Source: Amorphochlora amoebiformis
Lineage: Eukaryota; Cercozoa; Chlorarachniophyceae
DNA: 64,000 nucleotides
Reading direction: 5' to 3'
Assembly (NCBI GenBank): GCA_054601695.1
Contig: BAAHQB010000039.1
Coordinates: forward strand, 930,001 to 994,000
Shown: one piece after another, positions 1-17,899 of the stretch
Layout of the letters: every line of letters begins with the position of its first letter
Numbering within the stretch: the first letter of the stretch is position 1
The notes under the pieces: generated by a model
Seen by the model: only the letters and a program-made list of their open reading frames with translations
Databases searched by the model: none
What the model was told of the DNA's origin: nothing
Program-made: the position numbers and the translations under genes

Positions 1-40
1 AATAACCCACCCACAACCACCTCCTAAAAACATCCCCAAC

Positions 41-85
<45 letters not shown>

Positions 86-131
86 TATATATATATATAT
101 ATGCTATGTATATATTTATATATATATATAT

Positions 132-162
<31 letters not shown>

Positions 163-187
163 TATCATACATGTGAACATGTATATG

Positions 188-235
<48 letters not shown>

Positions 236-657
236 ATTTATATATATGTATGTATAATATATATACAAATATTTATTATATAATATATATATATATATAC
301 ATATATTTATATTATATATATATATATATATGTTGGTATAAATACATACATATTTACATGTATATGAAACCGGAATATGCATTTCATGTAGAAAGCATAC
401 AAATAATGTGATATATATATATATGTGTAAATTATATAATATATATATATATATATGCATATATGTATGTATACATTGTTATTTACTATATAAGTATATA
501 TATACATATATAAACATATATGTATATATCTACATATATATACATATATATATATATATATACTGGTATAAATATATATATATATACAGTATACATATAT
601 ATATATATATATTATATATATATATATATGTATATATGTTATCAATGCTAATTTTAC

Positions 658-822
658 CAGCTGCCAGGAAGAAGTAGCAGTACAATGTCATGGGGCCCAG
701 AAAACCCTAAATATACATATGTACAAGAATTATATTCGTTTGCGTATGTATGTTTTCATACTTATGTATATCTATATATACATATATACATGCATACAAA
801 TAAGATATATATATAATATATT

Positions 823-857
<35 letters not shown>

Positions 858-1350
858 AAATATACATATATATATATATACATGTATACAAATACAGATA
901 CAATATATATATATATATATATATATTTATGTATGCAAGAGACTATATATTGCTATATATTTTATATTTATGTATACATCTTTTGAGCTGTCTGCAGACA
1001 TGCAGATTGATACCAGCATGCAATACGCATAGGCATAAGTTTATGTGAGCCGACGGAACACATACATTGGCCATATAAATATGAACATTTGTACTTCAAC
1101 AGCGCTGAAATTAAATTGGTATGTATTAGATCATATGTTAGTTTAGCACCATTTTGCCTGCGATTTGAGATGTCGCGACGATAACGTCGAGAGCAGGCTT
1201 GAACGTGCGGGAAAACAGGTCTGGGTATAGTATATATAAGAATAATACACGTACGAACTATATACTTTCATATATATACCTTTTATACATATCTATATGT
1301 ACATATCACATGCACTTTGTTTCTATTTGTGTAGTATAAGAATACTATTA

Positions 1351-1381
<31 letters not shown>

Positions 1382-1394
1382 TATATATATATAT

Positions 1395-1453
<59 letters not shown>

Positions 1454-1670
1454 AACCCGAGCTAGTCTCGCAAAATTTGAGGAGATCATCCACCTGGAGA
1501 GTCATAATATAAGTGTATATATGTAATAGTAAAGTATGCACATATGTATATACATATATAATATATCCATATATATATATATATTTATGTATATACATAA
1601 TATTATATGTAAATATATACATATATACATATATATATATATGTATATATAGGTATTATATAATATGTAT

Positions 1671-1709
<39 letters not shown>

Positions 1710-1865
1710 TGGTATGTTATGCATATATATTATATATATATATATATATAATCATGTATATATCAACCTCCTTTTACTAAAGAAGAGGCTGCAACAACAT
1801 GTATATATATATATATATGTATATGTGTATATGTATATATATATGTATGTAGGTATATATATGTG

Positions 1866-1900
<35 letters not shown>

Positions 1901-1940
1901 ATATCAACCGTACTTTTACTAAAGAAGAGGCTGCAACAAC

Positions 1941-1974
<34 letters not shown>

Positions 1975-2004
1975 GTGTATGTGTATATGTATATATATGT
2001 ATGT

Positions 2005-2052
<48 letters not shown>

Positions 2053-2094
2053 ACCATACTTTTACTAAAGAAGAGGCTGCAACAACATGTATAT

Positions 2095-2125
<31 letters not shown>

Positions 2126-2181
2126 CATATATATGTACACACACATATATATATATATTATATGTGGATATATTATAGTAC

Positions 2182-2213
<32 letters not shown>

Positions 2214-2436
2214 ATACATGTATATATATGTGTGTATATATTTGTATATATGTATATATATATATATATATCTGCATATATCTATATAAATATATATATA
2301 TATATAATATGTATATGTATTGAATGTACAAGTTTATACATACCACTCGCTGGTCAGGGTTGTCCAATACTCCACCCTTGAGCACCTTAGTAAACACATT
2401 TATACGCACACATATATATACATAACATATATATAT

Positions 2437-2489
<53 letters not shown>

Positions 2490-2499
2490 ATATATACAC

Positions 2500-2581
<82 letters not shown>

Positions 2582-3172
2582 GGTATATATACAGAAACAG
2601 GCATGAAGACAAAAGAGATCTTACCGATGCCCTGTAGTAGTTTCGATTTGCCATATATCGGTCGTGCACAAACAGTGTTAAGCGCTTGCGGAACGCAACC
2701 TGCTCATTAGGGTTAGGGTTAGGAGCTGATTATTCAGCATGTCTTGGTCCGAGGACTCTTGACTCTTCCACATTGTGGGGCTATGGCGCTGTTTGAAATC
2801 GCAGCAGATCGTGGTGTTGTGGGTGGTGTATGTTGTTGTGGTGAGGGTTAGTTTGGGTTAGGGTTGGGGCAAAGGTTAGGGTTAAGGTTAGGGCTTTGCT
2901 TAATTGGATTAGGATTAGTTATAAAAAACGTTTGCACCCTGATTAGGGAAAGGTTAGGGTTACAGTAATGGCGTTGGTAAGATATTTGAGTCCCGAGTTT
3001 ATCTGTAAATTTATGTATTTTTATTGTATATGCATATGTATGCAAATGTATCCGTTTGTATGCATATCTGTGCATAATGTACAAGTATAAAGTCTAATTT
3101 GTATATATTTACATATATACATATATATATATATACATATTATATATATATATATATATATACCATATATAG

Positions 3173-3241
<69 letters not shown>

Positions 3242-3546
3242 GTATTTAGGTGTGATTTTGTATGCTTGTTTGTGTATACAAAACTCTCTCTCTCTCTCTC
3301 CCTCTTTTCCTTTGCAGACACATAGACATATGTACACATTATATATACATATATATACACACATATACATACATATATGTATATATATATATACAAATGC
3401 ATGTATATTTATATATATATTTATATATATAGATATAATGCATAATATATTTAATATAAATATATATGAAATGTATATTCCCATCCTTATATGTAAAGAT
3501 ATACATCTTGGATACGTATATACATGCATATATACTCATATAATAT

Positions 3547-3581
<35 letters not shown>

Positions 3582-3646
3582 TTGTATATATATATATATA
3601 TATTCTTATCTTACATGTAGTAGAAATACTAAACATCTTTATATAA

Positions 3647-3696
<50 letters not shown>

Positions 3697-3833
3697 TACT
3701 ATTTACAACATATACACATATTATGCTAAAGATACCAAATATAAATATAAATACATTTGTAAGTATTGTGTATATATACACATACAAAATACATATTATA
3801 TGTATATATATATATATATATAATATACCTATG

Positions 3834-3904
<71 letters not shown>

Positions 3905-3951
3905 TATGTATGTATGTATATACATTATATATGTATGTATATGTATGTGTA

Positions 3952-3999
<48 letters not shown>

Positions 4000-4385
4000 C
4001 GTGTGTGTGTGTGTGTATGTACGTGTAAATTCATGTGTTATAATAGACTTACGATAGAAGAGCAGCATCCAGTTAGCGCAAAGCTGAAAACGCACTTCCT
4101 ACATACACACATAATATATATTATGATACATATACACATACATATATTTTTACATATATATATATATATATATATTATACAGACACACACACACACACAT
4201 ATATTTATATATATATATATATATATGTATATACATGTATATATATATATATACCATATATTTGCATATGGATAACATATATCTATAAACCTATTTATGA
4301 TTACATATATATATATATATATAGTATGACATATATTATATACATGTATATATATATATATATGTATTTTTTCACATATATATAA

Positions 4386-4417
<32 letters not shown>

Positions 4418-4436
4418 GTATGACATATATTATATG

Positions 4437-4473
<37 letters not shown>

Positions 4474-4481
4474 TTTTTCAC

Positions 4482-4514
<33 letters not shown>

Positions 4515-4639
4515 CGTACATATGTATATATACATATATATACATACATGTATATCGAACCAATATATATACATATATATATTTAATATATATACATATA
4601 TATATATACATACACATATATAAATATATAGATATATAT

Positions 4640-4671
<32 letters not shown>

Positions 4672-4804
4672 AATATTATTATGTATATTACATACGTATA
4701 TCTAACCTATCCTAACTATTAATATACCAACCCTACCCAGCCTAATACCAGAAGAGTTTCTTGTCCTTGAGGATAATCACCTTGATGGCTGTACTCTGAC
4801 AATG

Positions 4805-4861
<57 letters not shown>

Positions 4862-4933
4862 ATATTGCGTGCAGATATATAAACATATATACACATATAT
4901 ATGTGTGAATATATATATATATATATATATAGT

Positions 4934-4965
<32 letters not shown>

Positions 4966-5085
4966 CGCATACGCATACATATATACATGTGTGAATATGT
5001 AAATATATATATTTATACGTATGTATGTATATTTAGATATATATATATATATACATATATGTATATATATACATGTATGCATAAG

Positions 5086-5131
<46 letters not shown>

Positions 5132-5367
5132 CATGTAGGTATAAGTATATATATATATATACATTATATGTACGCATACACATAAATATATATGTGCGCA
5201 TAGGTAAATATATATATATATACATATGTATATATATATATATATATTTATATGTATGTATGCATATATATGTGTATGTATATGTATATGTGTATATATA
5301 TATACATATGTATTACATATTAATTGTGCTTTCATATACATAAATGCATATGTGTATTATGTGTATA

Positions 5368-5403
<36 letters not shown>

Positions 5404-5412
5404 TTATATATG

Positions 5413-5443
<31 letters not shown>

Positions 5444-5843
5444 CGTATATAATATGTTTAGATACATATGGGTGTATTTGTATATATATTTACAAATATA
5501 CTATATAAACATTATGTAAACATATATTATTTGGATATACACATAATATATATTTATATATATATTGATATATATATATATATATATATATATTATGCGT
5601 GTATGTGTGTGTGTGTTTGTGTGCGTGTGTTTGCACGTGTGTGAGTGTACGTCTGTATTCGCATTTGATTAAATATATATATATATATATATGTACATAC
5701 ATACATATATATATATATAATATATATATATGTACATATATATATATATGTATATATACATATATGTAAATATATATTTATATATAATTTTTTCCTATAT
5801 ACATATGTATACACATATGTATTCATAGAATAGTACACAGATG

Positions 5844-5918
<75 letters not shown>

Positions 5919-6310
5919 TATATATATATATATATATATTAATATGTATATATATATAATATGTACAACAATTCGGTAAATATTCGTAGACCAGGAAGAT
6001 CATATCTCAGCAAAACGTGTAGAATGAAAGAATATCCTGAAAACGTATATCGTAAAAAGAAGAGGATGTGACCGTGATCTTGGCCGTATGGATCGACACT
6101 AGAGTGCGCGTGACGAGTAGGATACTTTGAACAAGCAATAAGAACATCTCCCTGATACATAAGAGATATATCTGAGAAGTTATACATCTATAAATATGTA
6201 TATCATATACATGTGCATAGATACCTAGGTACATGGAAATATATATGAATAGCATATTATTATGTTTTTATATAATTATATTGTTTTTACACATACACAC
6301 ACATATATGT

Positions 6311-6357
<47 letters not shown>

Positions 6358-6552
6358 GTGTAGTATTATATATTTATATATATATATACATATATGTTAT
6401 ATATAATATATATATATGTATATATATATATGTATCTATATACATAGATATTATGTATTGTACTTTCTATATATATATATATATTCTCTCTCCTCTTAAA
6501 TACATATACATATACATTTACTAAATATATGTTTAAATACAGCTTGCGTATA

Positions 6553-6590
<38 letters not shown>

Positions 6591-6658
6591 CATTACCTGC
6601 ATCTCCACGTCGGTACGGCGATCCTAAGTGGATATATGTATGTTACCTATACATATAT

Positions 6659-6691
<33 letters not shown>

Positions 6692-6693
6692 TA

Positions 6694-6739
<46 letters not shown>

Positions 6740-6778
6740 TACGGCAATCCTAAGTGGATATATGTATGTTACCTATAC

Positions 6779-6875
<97 letters not shown>

Positions 6876-7776
6876 TATATGTTGCATATATACATTCATA
6901 TGCACATGCGTAATGTATATATTTACATACGTACATAGATTTATTATAAATATATATGGTACCTGAGAATCTTCCTTAACCTTCGAAGGAATTTCATGTT
7001 TAGAGCGGGCTTCTTCTTTCCTCCCTAGGATATTATGCTTGTGATACAGGCAATAATATATATGTATATTATATACGTACATACGTACATACGTAGAAAA
7101 TTTTACCAGGTTAGAAATCCACAAATTCTTATTCGATTTTCACCTTGTTGGTCCTTAGTCTCTTCCTTTCTCGTCCCTTTCGGGCCGTAATCAACGACCT
7201 GGGTGCAAGTCGATCATAATGAGAGACACAAATTGTGTAGCTTAGGCTCTCCATTAGCGAAAACCTTCACTTGACAAAATTCCACATGTGTGTATTGCAT
7301 GAATTACAAGGTGTTTCTCTGAACAAAAATGCATGTCACCCATGTACCCATCTGATAAATGCCTAACCCTTATGGTTTCCTTCCCCCCGAAAGAAAATAT
7401 CATCTCACGCAAGGTAATTGAGGGCCTTCACCAGCGGGGTTGCTTTACCCTGCTCAATTTTTCCCCCAATAATTGATTTCCTCTTTTCTTCCTTCTTTTG
7501 CGGCGAGGACAGCGCAAGCGAAGATTCTGGATCGCCAGAACCTGATAGTTATACGGCATTCTTGGCCCAGATGATATGAGACGGGAAAAGAAGGACACCA
7601 ATAGACTGGATGAGAAGGTCCTGGAAGGATACGAGGCCCGTCCCGATTATAGAAGCCCCGATGGCAACTACAAGGGTTCGGGATTCGAACATCTCCGAGA
7701 CTTCTATCGGGGTCGGGATGTGCTTGGATTTCAGCATTCCAAACACGCTTTTGCGGTTAAATTCGACTGCAGGCAT
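658..7776 (-). CDS. ABCD-family (peroxisomal) ABC half-transporter, N-terminal and transmembrane part, truncated by window edge
   Basis: Exons by transcription order: 7776-7599, 7541-7449, 7024-6963, 6623-6597, 6151-6073, 4795-4749, 4098-4053, 2699-2625, 2385-2344, 1493-1457, 1220-1150, 706-658. From 7024 onward every junction is GT..AG and phase-consistent. Seen: a basic juxtamembrane stretch ([10 protein letters not shown], then IAVPTWRC), a first membrane helix ([19 protein letters not shown]), [15 protein letters not shown], the hallmark [22 protein letters not shown] and [17 protein letters not shown]. This order and the NPDQ motif are typical of the ABCD transmembrane domain, which in known families imports fatty acyl-CoA or similar acids into peroxisomes as a dimer. 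The nucleotide-binding domain would lie beyond base 1. Uncertain: the first two exons do not join the third in frame (a small exon near 7140-7210 may be missing), and the region between the 4098-4053 and 2699-2625 exons looks short against the family. Subfamily and substrate cannot be told. Confidence 0.85.
1760..2095. repeat. Three copies of a 37-bp segment separated by TA tracts
   Basis: CTTTTACTAAAGAAGAGGCT then GCAACAACAT occurs at 1770-1800, 1912-1941 and 2057-2087, period about 140-147 bp. It lies in the ABC-transporter intron between exons 2385-2344 and 1493-1457. In sense it contains GTTGTTGCAG and TTTAGTAAAAG, i.e. acceptor-like sites, but I cannot match it to a known exon of the gene. 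Confidence 0.92.
2706..2990. repeat. Telomere-type block with one 95-bp module copy
   Basis: TTAGGGTTAGGGTTAGGAGC directly beside the ABC-transporter exon 2699-2625, then one copy of the module (2729-2822: TTATTCAGCATGTCTTGGTC ... CCACATTGTGGGGC), then degenerate TTAGGG to about 2985. Confidence 0.93.
6735..6785 (-). repeat. Echo of an ABC-transporter exon acceptor edge
   Basis: The real exon 6623-6597 starts, in sense, CATATATCCACTTAG|GATCGCCGTACC. At 6738-6785 the same 45-50 bp recur with a single clear substitution (GATTGCCGTACC) and then break into a TA tract. Confidence 0.93.
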
Positions 7777-7968
7777 CGTTTGTAGGCTAGGTATCTACAA
7801 TTTGATCTTGATTCAATGGGACGGGAGCGTAGACGGAGGGCCGTTGACGCTGGTCTTTCTTTTACAATGGCCTTTCGACTCCTGCGGGACACGTGTCAAG
7901 GCTGCAGACCTCTAGTACCCGATGCAGACCCAGAACCCATCGGAGCCCGGTGCGTTTGACTGTCTCAT
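7777..7968. promoter_or_regulatory. Divergent start region between the ABC transporter and the unknown plus-strand gene
   Basis: The proposed starts at 7776 (minus) and 7969 (plus) leave about 190 bp for both promoters. The stretch is not AT-repetitive, unlike nearly all spacers here. It holds an alternative plus-strand ATG at 7816 that would leave only 39 bp between starts. No TATA-like element was identified. Confidence 0.35.
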
Positions 7969-9048
7969 ATGCGTCCACACGCCATTTACAGGATTCTAGG
8001 GCATGAGTCGAAGAAAAACATATGTTTATATTTGCGCTACAGCTTTAATTTCGGAGACCTTCGAATATTCCTGACTTCCTCCCAATACCCAGTTCGAGCC
8101 ATCGATGCCGCCATCACCCTTGCCGCAGGTTGGAACTTTCTCGAGGCTGCAACATCTTCCACTTGCGACCCCGAATCTTTGCGCCTGCGTCTTATGAAGA
8201 TGGCCCGAAGAGGCGCGGCGCTGCAGCGCTCACGGACCGATAACGATCAAAATAAGGGCTTTGGATTTTTCGAATGGATGCAATCCATGAAGATTTGGAG
8301 GGGAAGGAAGGGCAATAGGGGGGATGTGGAGACGGAAGAGAAGGGGGCTTATGGGAGTGAGGGGTCAGCGGAAAATATAGGAGAGACCGAAGAAGGAGGG
8401 GGAGGGTTCTTGTGGGGAATGATGAATCCTGTGAGGCGGATATTCTCGCTATCGTCGTCGAAATGTAGGATTTGAATTTGTGTATATGTATTGGGTATAA
8501 TATGTCGCTCTTGTAGTCTTACTGTATCGCTCTTGTTGTAGTCTGAAAAACCCTCGTCAGTCTAACCCCCCTTTGCAGACCCAGCCCCCGACGACCCTCA
8601 CTCTCCCCCCAAATCCCCCACACCCCGACGCCGAAGCACCTCCCCGTTCGTCGGCCTGAGTACCCAAAACAACCCAAGCCCCAATATCAACAGCGCGGGA
8701 ACTCCTTCCCCCCCAAAAAAACTAATGCTCCGCCGACGGTCTTCCCCTTTTCTTCAACACCGGAGGGAAACTCTCCTTTCTCGGAAGTCCATGTTGGAGC
8801 CTGGGCAGGTGATCAGATACTGGGATGCATAGAAATATTGAGGTTTGTGAAGACATTTTTTGTGCATATTTTGTATAGGCGTTTGCTGCACTTATGGGGA
8901 GAGGTGCGGACCGGATAGGGGATTCAGGGTTGGAGGTATATGGTAATTGAATACTTCATATGTATATATCTTCACACTAGATATTCCGTGCATTTTCCCA
9001 TATATATATATATATATATAAATTATTTATATATATATTTATATATAT

Positions 9049-9093
<45 letters not shown>

Positions 9094-9228
9094 TGTTACA
9101 AAGATATATGTATATTTTATATATTATATATAATATATATATATATATATAAATAAATATACATATAATATATATACTATATATATATATGCATATATTA
9201 TTATGTATATATATATATATATGTATAT

Positions 9229-9267
<39 letters not shown>

Positions 9268-9391
9268 GCATGTATGTATATATGTATATATATATGTAAA
9301 ATATATATATGTACACTATATCTAAATATTATATATAACAGATTTGTATATATTTTACATAAGTATCTAAGTACACAAGCAAACACAGTAC

Positions 9392-9455
<64 letters not shown>

Positions 9456-9693
9456 TAGCATATGTATGTTTTCATAATATATGTATACATATATACATAT
9501 AATATATATATATATATAACATATATATATCTATGTATATATATATATATATATAACGTATATATATATATGTATATAATATCTAAAAATTATAAATATC
9601 TACATATGATAAAAATATACATTTTTAGATATATGTACAGATATGTATATATTTTACATAAATATCTTTGTACACACACACACACAGTACATA

Positions 9694-9747
<54 letters not shown>

Positions 9748-9816
9748 GTACATAATATATATATATATATATATACGTAAATATATAATACATATATGTA
9801 TATATACGTATTTATA

Positions 9817-9875
<59 letters not shown>

Positions 9876-10055
9876 GTGTGTATATGTGTACATTCATATG
9901 TGTATAATACATATATGTGCACATATATATATATATATATATATATTATTTATATTATATATCTCTATATATATATGATATATTTACATATTTTATACAT
10001 GTGTAAATATTTACCTATGAAATGTTAGATTCGTAATTTAATGCACGTATTATTG

Positions 10056-10105
<50 letters not shown>

Positions 10106-10276
10106 ATATATACATATACACATACATATATGTACATATGTTGATGATTTAGGGTCCAGAAGTCTAATGATCTGGCTGCTAAGGATTGGGAGGGTCAAGA
10201 AAATACATGGAATTAATATATTCATTGCAATCATACATATGTATATATATATATATGTATATATATATGTATATAT

Positions 10277-10322
<46 letters not shown>

Positions 10323-10426
10323 TACACATACACACACACACACATATATATATATAATATGTATCACAATTTATATGTGTTTGTATATACAAAATATAAT
10401 TAATACCAGATTAAGAATTAAAATAC

Positions 10427-10461
<35 letters not shown>

Positions 10462-10694
10462 TTTTTTTGGTTCTTACAAGTATATATATATATATATATA
10501 ATACATGTCTATTTCAGCATATATTTATATATATATATATGTAAGTATAAATATATTATATATATGTATATATATATTAATATATATATATATATATGTA
10601 TAAATATATATTTATATATATATATATATATACATATGTAAGTATAGTTATATTATATTACATATATATATATGTGTGTATATATATATATACG

Positions 10695-10756
<62 letters not shown>

Positions 10757-10776
10757 ATATATTATATGTATGTATG

Positions 10777-10849
<73 letters not shown>

Positions 10850-11084
10850 TGCATGTATGTATTTAGCAATATATATATATATATATGTTATAAATATATG
10901 TGCAGTATATTTGTGTATTTGTGTGTATATTATGTTTTATATATGATATGCTGTTTATATAGATGTAAATTTCACATGATATTAACAGTTACGGAATATT
11001 TCAATCCAAGTCTCGTATCTCTTCAAACCCAAAGGCTTAGGTACTATGCACGTGTGCATTGAATGTACACGAGCAATACACACA

Positions 11085-11124
<40 letters not shown>

Positions 11125-11132
11125 TATTATTT

Positions 11133-11177
<45 letters not shown>

Positions 11178-11250
11178 TGTATGTATATATATGTACATAA
11201 ATATAATACCTATGGATAAATAATATAAATATGTTTGTATAAATAAATAA

Positions 11251-11287
<37 letters not shown>

Positions 11288-11939
11288 TATAATATGTAAA
11301 TTATTTACATACATAAATACCACTTTATACCTAATATAAACATATTAAAAATATTATACATACATATGTATTTTTATATATAAGATATATATAATATATA
11401 TATATATATACACATATATATATATATATATATCTACATGTACAAATATTTATATCCACATATATTTATATATATGTATATATATATATATATAATATTG
11501 TATATATATATATATGTATATATACACATATATCTTGTATATATATAATTACATGTATATGTACGTTCATCAAAACATTACAATCATGTACATATACATC
11601 CCTCAACATCCCACAAAGGCCGTTCCCTTTCTTCATCAACAAACCTTCCCCCCTCCCTCCCCCTTCTTCTCACCCATAGGGATACAGTCTTCTTCATCCG
11701 AAAAGGTCTGTTCCTTCTCCAATTTTCCTCTCTCTTACCCCTGCTATCTCCTTTCACGTTTTCCCTGCTTATACCTCTCTTGGTCGAAAAAAATGACGGA
11801 AAATTTAACCTCACCCCACGAACTCATTCCATTCCAATTCACCTGGCACTAACCTTGCAGGAAACAACTTGTGGCTGGCAACCGGGGTATTGCATATTGT
11901 ATTTGAATGTTGTGGGTCTGTGTTATGATTTATATGTAT

Positions 11940-12014
<75 letters not shown>

Positions 12015-12046
12015 ATGTATAGATGCATGTATATTTATATATATAC

Positions 12047-12133
<87 letters not shown>

Positions 12134-12168
12134 TATATATATATATATAGATACACATGTATATATAT

Positions 12169-12202
<34 letters not shown>

Positions 12203-12423
12203 GATGTACATATATATGTACAATATATATATATATATATGTATTATATATATATATATGTATTATATATGTAAATATATATATATATACATGAAAATGT
12301 ATGATGTATACATATATTTTTGTGTGTGTATATGTAATATGTATATTCACAGCAAATATATATTACGAGCTTCTATTATCATATATATATATATATATAT
12401 ACATATTATACATGCATACATAC

Positions 12424-12475
<52 letters not shown>

Positions 12476-12521
12476 GTGTGTGTTGTGTGTATTTCCATGA
12501 TGTATACATATATGTTTTTTT

Positions 12522-12557
<36 letters not shown>

Positions 12558-12574
12558 TATATATATATATGTGA

Positions 12575-12614
<40 letters not shown>

Positions 12615-12637
12615 CTGTGTGTGTATTATATTATGTA

Positions 12638-12687
<50 letters not shown>

Positions 12688-12854
12688 TGTACATATACAT
12701 ATTTATATCATATCATATATAATAGGTAACGGAGGAGAAAGGCATTCTGCGAGCCGTGGGTGTGGTTAGGAACAGGAGGGATAGCAACGACAAGTGTACC
12801 GAACCAAACAAGATCAGCATCGATGTATACCATATATGTATATGTATATGTATT

Positions 12855-12891
<37 letters not shown>

Positions 12892-12984
12892 CATATGTGT
12901 GTGTGTGTGTGTGTGTATGTATTTTTGTTTATTGTATGTAAATATATATGTATATTTCGTATAAATATATATTTATACACACAC

Positions 12985-13016
<32 letters not shown>

Positions 13017-13162
13017 TTGTATTTGTATATATGTATGAATGTGTATAAAATATGTAAAGAAAATGATATTTCATTTGGATAAATATGTTATACATACATG
13101 GAAATATATTACACACATATTTATTTTATAAATATTTATATTTACATATATATATATATATA

Positions 13163-13246
<84 letters not shown>

Positions 13247-13323
13247 TACATGAGTATGATTATACACGATACAGTTATATTTACATATATATTTTTACAC
13301 ATACAAATATATATACACATATA

Positions 13324-13367
<44 letters not shown>

Positions 13368-13539
13368 TATATATCATTTTTTATATACATAATAATATTA
13401 TCAGATAAAGACACTGGAGATCGACATTAAGGGTTCGAATTTGTCCAAGTTTTTGAGCGGGACTCAAGATTGCGTGATTGAAGTACGTAGATCAAGAGCA
13501 CTTCACCGTAGTAGTTTTAGCCTGGACATGGCTAACTAG
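7969..13539 (+). CDS. Unrecognised multi-exon protein with a disordered basic middle and conserved-looking C-terminal half
   Basis: Proposed exons: 7969-8464, 8579-8808, 10160-10193, 10989-11040, 11680-11705, 11861-11886, 12726-12824, 13405-13539. All join in phase (total 1098 nt, 365 aa) with GT donors and AG acceptors; the acceptor at 11679 follows an excellent pyrimidine tract. The N-terminal part contains [19 protein letters not shown] and an acidic, Gly-rich stretch. The second exon is Ser/Pro/Arg-rich and probably disordered. The C-terminal exons read [56 protein letters not shown] and [14 protein letters not shown], which look like ordinary protein. I recognise no family. Doubts: the start (an ATG at 7816 with a 42- or 93-nt intron is possible), the link between the two GC-rich exons and the later small ones, and the end (a donor-like GTACGT at 13483 may lead to a further exon). 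Confidence 0.5.
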
Positions 13540-15220
13540 ACAGCTGTAGAAAGCCTAGGTATTATAGTATGGTAGGCGGTCACGACTCACGATTGGGCCA
13601 TTCAAAGCTATTGGCTATTGTATTAATTTTCAATAACAACCGGCAAAAGATTCTTCTTTAAATTCTGATTGTACGACAGCGTATATCAAGTTATATTTAG
13701 TACATATCACAGTATTTGTTCATCATCTAGTGTAAATATACTGCTCGCGCCTATAGCCTAGATAGCTAGTGAATCAGTAGTGATCATGCTTAGCTAACAT
13801 TGTGCACAAAATTTCATTTAAGTTGGAAGAAACATACTAGTTGTTTCATAGCTATAACCGGTACTGAGTCATAGCATGATCAACATTCAGTTGTAGTAAT
13901 TTTTAATCTATTTCACTTGGTCCCTGGATGTACGTCACGTCAGCAATCTTGTCACTTTATCAATGTTATGCGCTACCACCGTCGCAGATCAGATATCAAA
14001 TATCAGTGCTTGAATTAACTTGGTGGTACATGCATCACTGACGCGTAAGCCAGTGACTATCGTAAGTGTACTGGACACGGTTTAGCTGGGGTACAGTACC
14101 CTGGTAAATGTAGTAACTTACCCGATGATGTCATTCATGCTAAGTTAATTGAATAAAGCAATGTATCAACTGTTACTGCTGATACTCATTCAGTGACTCA
14201 GCGATCTATAATATATTGAAGTGATCGGTGGTTTACAACTTTGTAATTTAACCATTGTGCAAATCTAGTGCGAATTCCTCACTTCGAATTCACCTTTCTG
14301 GCATCTTAGCAGTCTAGACTATTCATATCTAGGTTAGGCCCCAGGATCAAGCTTCCACACGTTTCCCTCTTCGGGTAGTCACAGTCAGGACTGGGGGCAG
14401 ACTCAGTTTTGGCGCCATTCCTCGCTTGACTTGTGGGACAGGCGAGGTACAGGAGTGTGCATCTGCTGTCTGTTAGGTGAAATCGGAGGGAAAGTCTCTG
14501 ATAACCTCTAATACTAGTTTCAAGATCAGCTTAATCCTGCCGAGACGATACGGTCGGCTCGGCGGGTTAGCGCCCTTCGAGTCGCGTTCCGCCCTTTCTG
14601 TCTTCTAAGGGTCAGAGAGGTAATATCATTGCTACCATAAGGATTTATTATGATGTGTGCAATATCTACGGCAAAAAAATCGAGGAGGGAAAAGTTGGAT
14701 ATATTGTTTGAGAGATTATAATAAAGGATACGTGTAAAGGGGAGGGAAGTAGCAATTTTGTGTGAGAGCTACGATAGCGTACAATTGGGGTATTCAATAT
14801 CACTCCAATCGTCTGAGATTCCTCATCCAGATGGCTTGCAAGCCGAATTACCATATTCTAGAACTTGATCGAATATTCCAGTATTCAGCAGTATTCCTTG
14901 GTCTAGCTAGTCTAGTAGGTATTAGGCTAGCAGAAGAGTAGGTTCTAAAGGTTGGCCGCTTGTAACGTTTGACAATTAACAATGATAAGAAATGTCAATG
15001 TATGATAAAATTTCATGATCACGGCGATCTAATCAGATCCGATGATATCCTAGATATCGATACCATATAGAGATATTGCCAGCCTATCGAATCTGTTGTT
15101 TGCCGATTAAATCATTCTTGCGTCTTTATCGGTTCGGTTTGCTGACTAGGCTCTGGGGATAGGGCTTTGTGGTTGTGCATATAAAAGTATATGTTGGCTC
15201 CATGTTCGATATTAAGCACG
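13540..15220. other. Intergenic region between convergent genes, CTAG-rich, no gene seen
   Basis: About 1.7 kb of moderately complex sequence between the 3' ends of the plus gene ending near 13539 and the minus gene ending at 15221. I find no convincing exon. The tetranucleotide CTAG occurs far more often than chance. If the last exon of the 15221-17899 gene were read one base out of phase it would run on to about 15112, but the junction phase argues against it. Confidence 0.6.

Positions 15221-17899
<2,679 letters not shown>

Noticed and set aside
1-45. Possible edge of the next ABC-transporter exon (sense AG then GAGGTGGTTGTGGGTGGG)
   Set aside because: The phase-correct reading is Gly-rich and does not resemble the family at that position; too short to judge.
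1040-1115. Possible extra ABC-transporter exon after TTTCAG (sense), reading [15 protein letters not shown]
   Set aside because: Its phase fits neither neighbour (exon 1220-1150 ends in phase 0 and 706-658 starts in phase 0), and it lacks a matching donor.
1513-2178. A 221-codon plus-strand frame rich in Tyr, Ile, Thr and His
   Set aside because: It is read through TA/TATG microsatellite tracts. The same composition appears in dozens of frames on both strands, and real ABC-transporter exons lie on the opposite strand nearby.
7140-7225. Possible basic exon of the ABC transporter ([16 protein letters not shown])
   Set aside because: It joins the next exon in phase but not the preceding one; kept only as a candidate for the unresolved N-terminal gap.
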